DNA from: Pseudomonas tohonis
GTDB lineage: Bacteria > Pseudomonadota > Gammaproteobacteria > Pseudomonadales > Pseudomonadaceae
Length of the DNA stretch: 64,000 bases
Direction of reading: 5' to 3'
Assembly (NCBI RefSeq): GCF_012767755.2
Contig: NZ_AP023189.1
Location: 2,294,001 to 2,358,000 of the forward strand
Below the pieces are notes generated by a model, which was not told where the DNA came from, searched no databases, and saw only the letters and a list, made by a program, of their open reading frames with translations. Shown piece after piece: positions 62,305-64,000 of this stretch. Every line of letters begins with the position of its first letter. Position 1 is the first letter of the stretch. The position numbers and the translations under genes are program-made.

Positions 62305-64000
62305 TGGTTATCCCTGCTCAAGAATTGCAGGCGAACGCCAACGGCAGCTTCTGGTGGACTGAGGACGGAAACTCTGACAATGCCGCTCTGTATCCCCACT
62401 ATGAGAGTCGAGTCATTGATTGTTTTGCCTGTTTCTATGAGTGACATCTCGATGACTCTTGTTTCGTAGCCCGAAGGAAGATCTCCTGCGTCGGCTTTAG
62501 CTCCATCGGCAATCAGATGGGGTTCAGCAAAAAGCTCAAGCGAATCATTGCCTTCATCATTCTGAAGGTCTGCTTCGAACACGGCACAGCGTTGGCCCTG
62601 CTCGTCGATTTTCAAGCGAATGAAGCGTGCAGGAGAGATGAAGAGTTCGTTTCTCCTGGATGGGCTTCGCGGTGCTGGTTTTGGCTTGCCTGGTCCCTTC
62701 CCTGAAACGGAGTCAAGCAAGCGGCCGAGGCGGGTGGCTGTGCTTGCGAGGGATGGGCCGCGTTCGCCCGCGTTGGCGTTGGGTTGCAACACCGGGGTTG
62801 CGTAAGTGCTTGCGATTGATTCGATGCGCTTGAGTGCAACTCGGACATACGTTTTTGCATTGCGGTCAGGCAGATTGTCCGGGATCCAGTCGTCATGAGC
62901 TGGTGGTTCGGACAGCGCGAAGGCTGACTCCACGTCATTTTCATCCGAGCAGATAAAGACGCCGGCCCATTCGAACCGTGAGTCAGGATAGGGGTTGCCC
63001 TCTACATACTTCACGATCAGCTCGACAGGGCGCATTAGCGCTATATGTCTGGCCTGCTTTGGTATGACAGAAAGCTTGTCCAACGCAGCTCCAGAACGGG
63101 CAGCGCAGAGCCCCTTCGCAATAACTAACTTCCCGAGATTCTTCTTGGGGCGTTCACTCCTGATGATCTCTACATCGCGATCTTCGCGATAAGCCGCCAT
63201 GGCTGCTGCAAAGCGATCAAACGGGGGGAACTCTTCTGGAATTGGCAATGGCACTTCATTACCTTCGATTTCCACTCGAATGTTGAGCTTCTTTGCTTCA
63301 GGAGTAGAAGCAGTGAGTCTGGGCCAGAAGTTCCACAGGATGATCTCCTGAATGTAATGATCGACAGGCCGTGCCTCGTCACCTTCCTCAAGATGGGGTG
63401 CGAGAATCATGATCGAGGTTCCGGTATTGTTGATGTCCCGCTCTGGCATTCCCAGTGATGCTGCTGTGGTGGCGGCTGACTCTTCCGTCAACGGGTCAAT
63501 ACCGCCTTCTCCGTCGCTCACTCCCCACCAGTGCCGTCCAGTGAAGCGCTTGCGCCTACCATCGCCGGCGTCTCCATCGAAAGCAGAACCCAGGTGGCAG
63601 CCCATGAATCTGCGTATTGGCTGACCCTCGCAGGTGGTCTGGCTGTCGACTAGGATGGTTGAGCAGGCGCTCATCGCGTACAGCGAGGTTTTGCCGTAAC
63701 CGTAAGTGCCGCCGCCGTGATGCGTATCGCGAGCGACCCCCACGTTTCGCAGGAAGTTGACGAAGTCGAGGGACTCTTCACCGTCCGATGCCACATCTCC
63801 CGAGGTCGGACCGCCAAGCCCCGTGGAATTGAAGTCGCAGATCTCCAAGACCTTGAGGTTCTGCTTGTTGATTGCTGCGACTATGTCCTCACGGGTCTGA
63901 TCGTCTTGAGGAAGATCACCTAGCACCCGGTCTTTGAGTGCGCTGCACTGTTCGGCTGTCAGCGTTCTCAAGCGAATCTGCAGGGAGGGGCCGTGTCCCA
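62301..64000 (-). CDS. GHKL-type ATPase (N-terminus beyond window)
   Basis: At least 566 residues; the frame is open to the right edge, so the N-box is probably outside. ATP-lid motifs seen: LEICDFNSTGLGGP (DxGxG-like) and GGGTYGYGKTSLYAMS. Then come a middle domain and a Pro/Arg-rich linker (GKPKPAPRSPSRR) before a beta-rich C-terminal domain. Histidine-kinase H-boxes are absent. MutL/MORC-like GHKL ATPases occur in restriction and phage-defence operons, which fits the overlapping partners, but the system is not identified. Confidence 0.75.
   Translation of the reverse strand, partial: GHGPSLQIRLRTLTAEQCSALKDRVLGDLPQDDQTREDIVAAINKQNLKVLEICDFNSTGLGGPTSGDVASDGEESLDFVNFLRNVGVARDTHHGGGTYGYGKTSLYAMSACSTILVDSQTTCEGQPIRRFMGCHLGSAFDGDAGDGRRKRFTGRHWWGVSDGEGGIDPLTEESAATTAASLGMPERDINNTGTSIMILAPHLEEGDEARPVDHYIQEIILWNFWPRLTASTPEAKKLNIRVEIEGNEVPLPIPEEFPPFDRFAAAMAAYREDRDVEIIRSERPKKNLGKLVIAKGLCAARSGAALDKLSVIPKQARHIALMRPVELIVKYVEGNPYPDSRFEWAGVFICSDENDVESAFALSEPPAHDDWIPDNLPDRNAKTYVRVALKRIESIASTYATPVLQPNANAGERGPSLASTATRLGRLLDSVSGKGPGKPKPAPRSPSRRNELFISPARFIRLKIDEQGQRCAVFEADLQNDEGNDSLELFAEPHLIADGAKADAGDLPSGYETRVIEMSLIETGKTINDSTLIVGIQSGIVRVSVLSPPEAAVGVRLQFLSRDNQ

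Overview
This window reads as a Pseudomonas accessory region (a Gammaproteobacterium of moderately high GC). The OprD-type porins, CopRS and CzcRS two-component pairs, PtrA-like small secreted proteins and codon style all fit Pseudomonas; I cannot name the species. Both ends cut genes: a copper sensor kinase on the left and a GHKL-type ATPase on the right.

Layout. 1-6.3 kb: copper cluster (copS partial, copR, a PtrA-like protein, two CopI cupredoxins, a DUF2933 membrane protein and a copper P-type ATPase). 6.3-16.5 kb: an OprD porin, czcRS and divergent czcCBA. 16.5-19 kb: a decayed thioredoxin-like gene, a small secreted protein and a second OprD. 19.2-22.5 kb: DUF3703 gene and cadA, divergent from cadR. 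22.7-25.3 kb: a CopZ chaperone under a CueR-type promoter, and a bufferin operon (bufA, bufB, bufC plus one unknown gene). 25.5-30.5 kb: PtrA-like gene, copA, a Met/His-rich protein, copB, a cytochrome c with a His-rich tail, and copG. 30.6-32.5 kb: a third OprD and a PtrA/DUF2790-like protein. 32.6-38.9 kb: cusABC (the CusB carries a CusF-like domain) and a Cys-rich secreted protein. 39.2-40.5 kb: a complete IS3-family insertion sequence. 40.8-48.1 kb: a CDF exporter, a PbrR/CadR-like MerR regulator, DUF3703, lspA, an AraC regulator, a sterol desaturase, a CYP152-type peroxygenase and a split DsbD. 48.1-59.1 kb: AT-richer genes of a CP4-57-like integrative element (Gp2, Phd/RelE, RadC, gp3-like, YqaJ, DUF932, AlpA, DUF3987, integrase) ending at a 45-bp 3' fragment of tRNA-Pro. 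59.1-64 kb: a phage-type methyltransferase-like gene, an HTH gene behind three operator-like repeats, and a tightly overlapping three-gene operon headed by a GHKL-type ATPase.

How it fits together. Copper is handled in the cytoplasm (CopZ, P-type ATPase), periplasm (CopI, CopA, CopG, PtrA-like proteins, bufferin), outer membrane (CopB) and across the envelope (CusCBA). Zn/Cd/Co go through CzcCBA, CadA and the CDF protein. At least nine copies of a 15-bp box, roughly TKAC-N5-TGTART, lie before the scattered operons and suggest one CopR/CzcR-type regulon. Four MerR-type promoters with 19-bp spacers (before czcRS, between cadA and cadR, between the CDF and MerR genes, and before DUF3703-lspA) form a second layer, and one CueR-type promoter a third. 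The best candidates for undescribed biology are the GHKL operon at the right edge, the unknown gene attached to the bufferin operon, and the metal-controlled lspA / desaturase / peroxygenase group.
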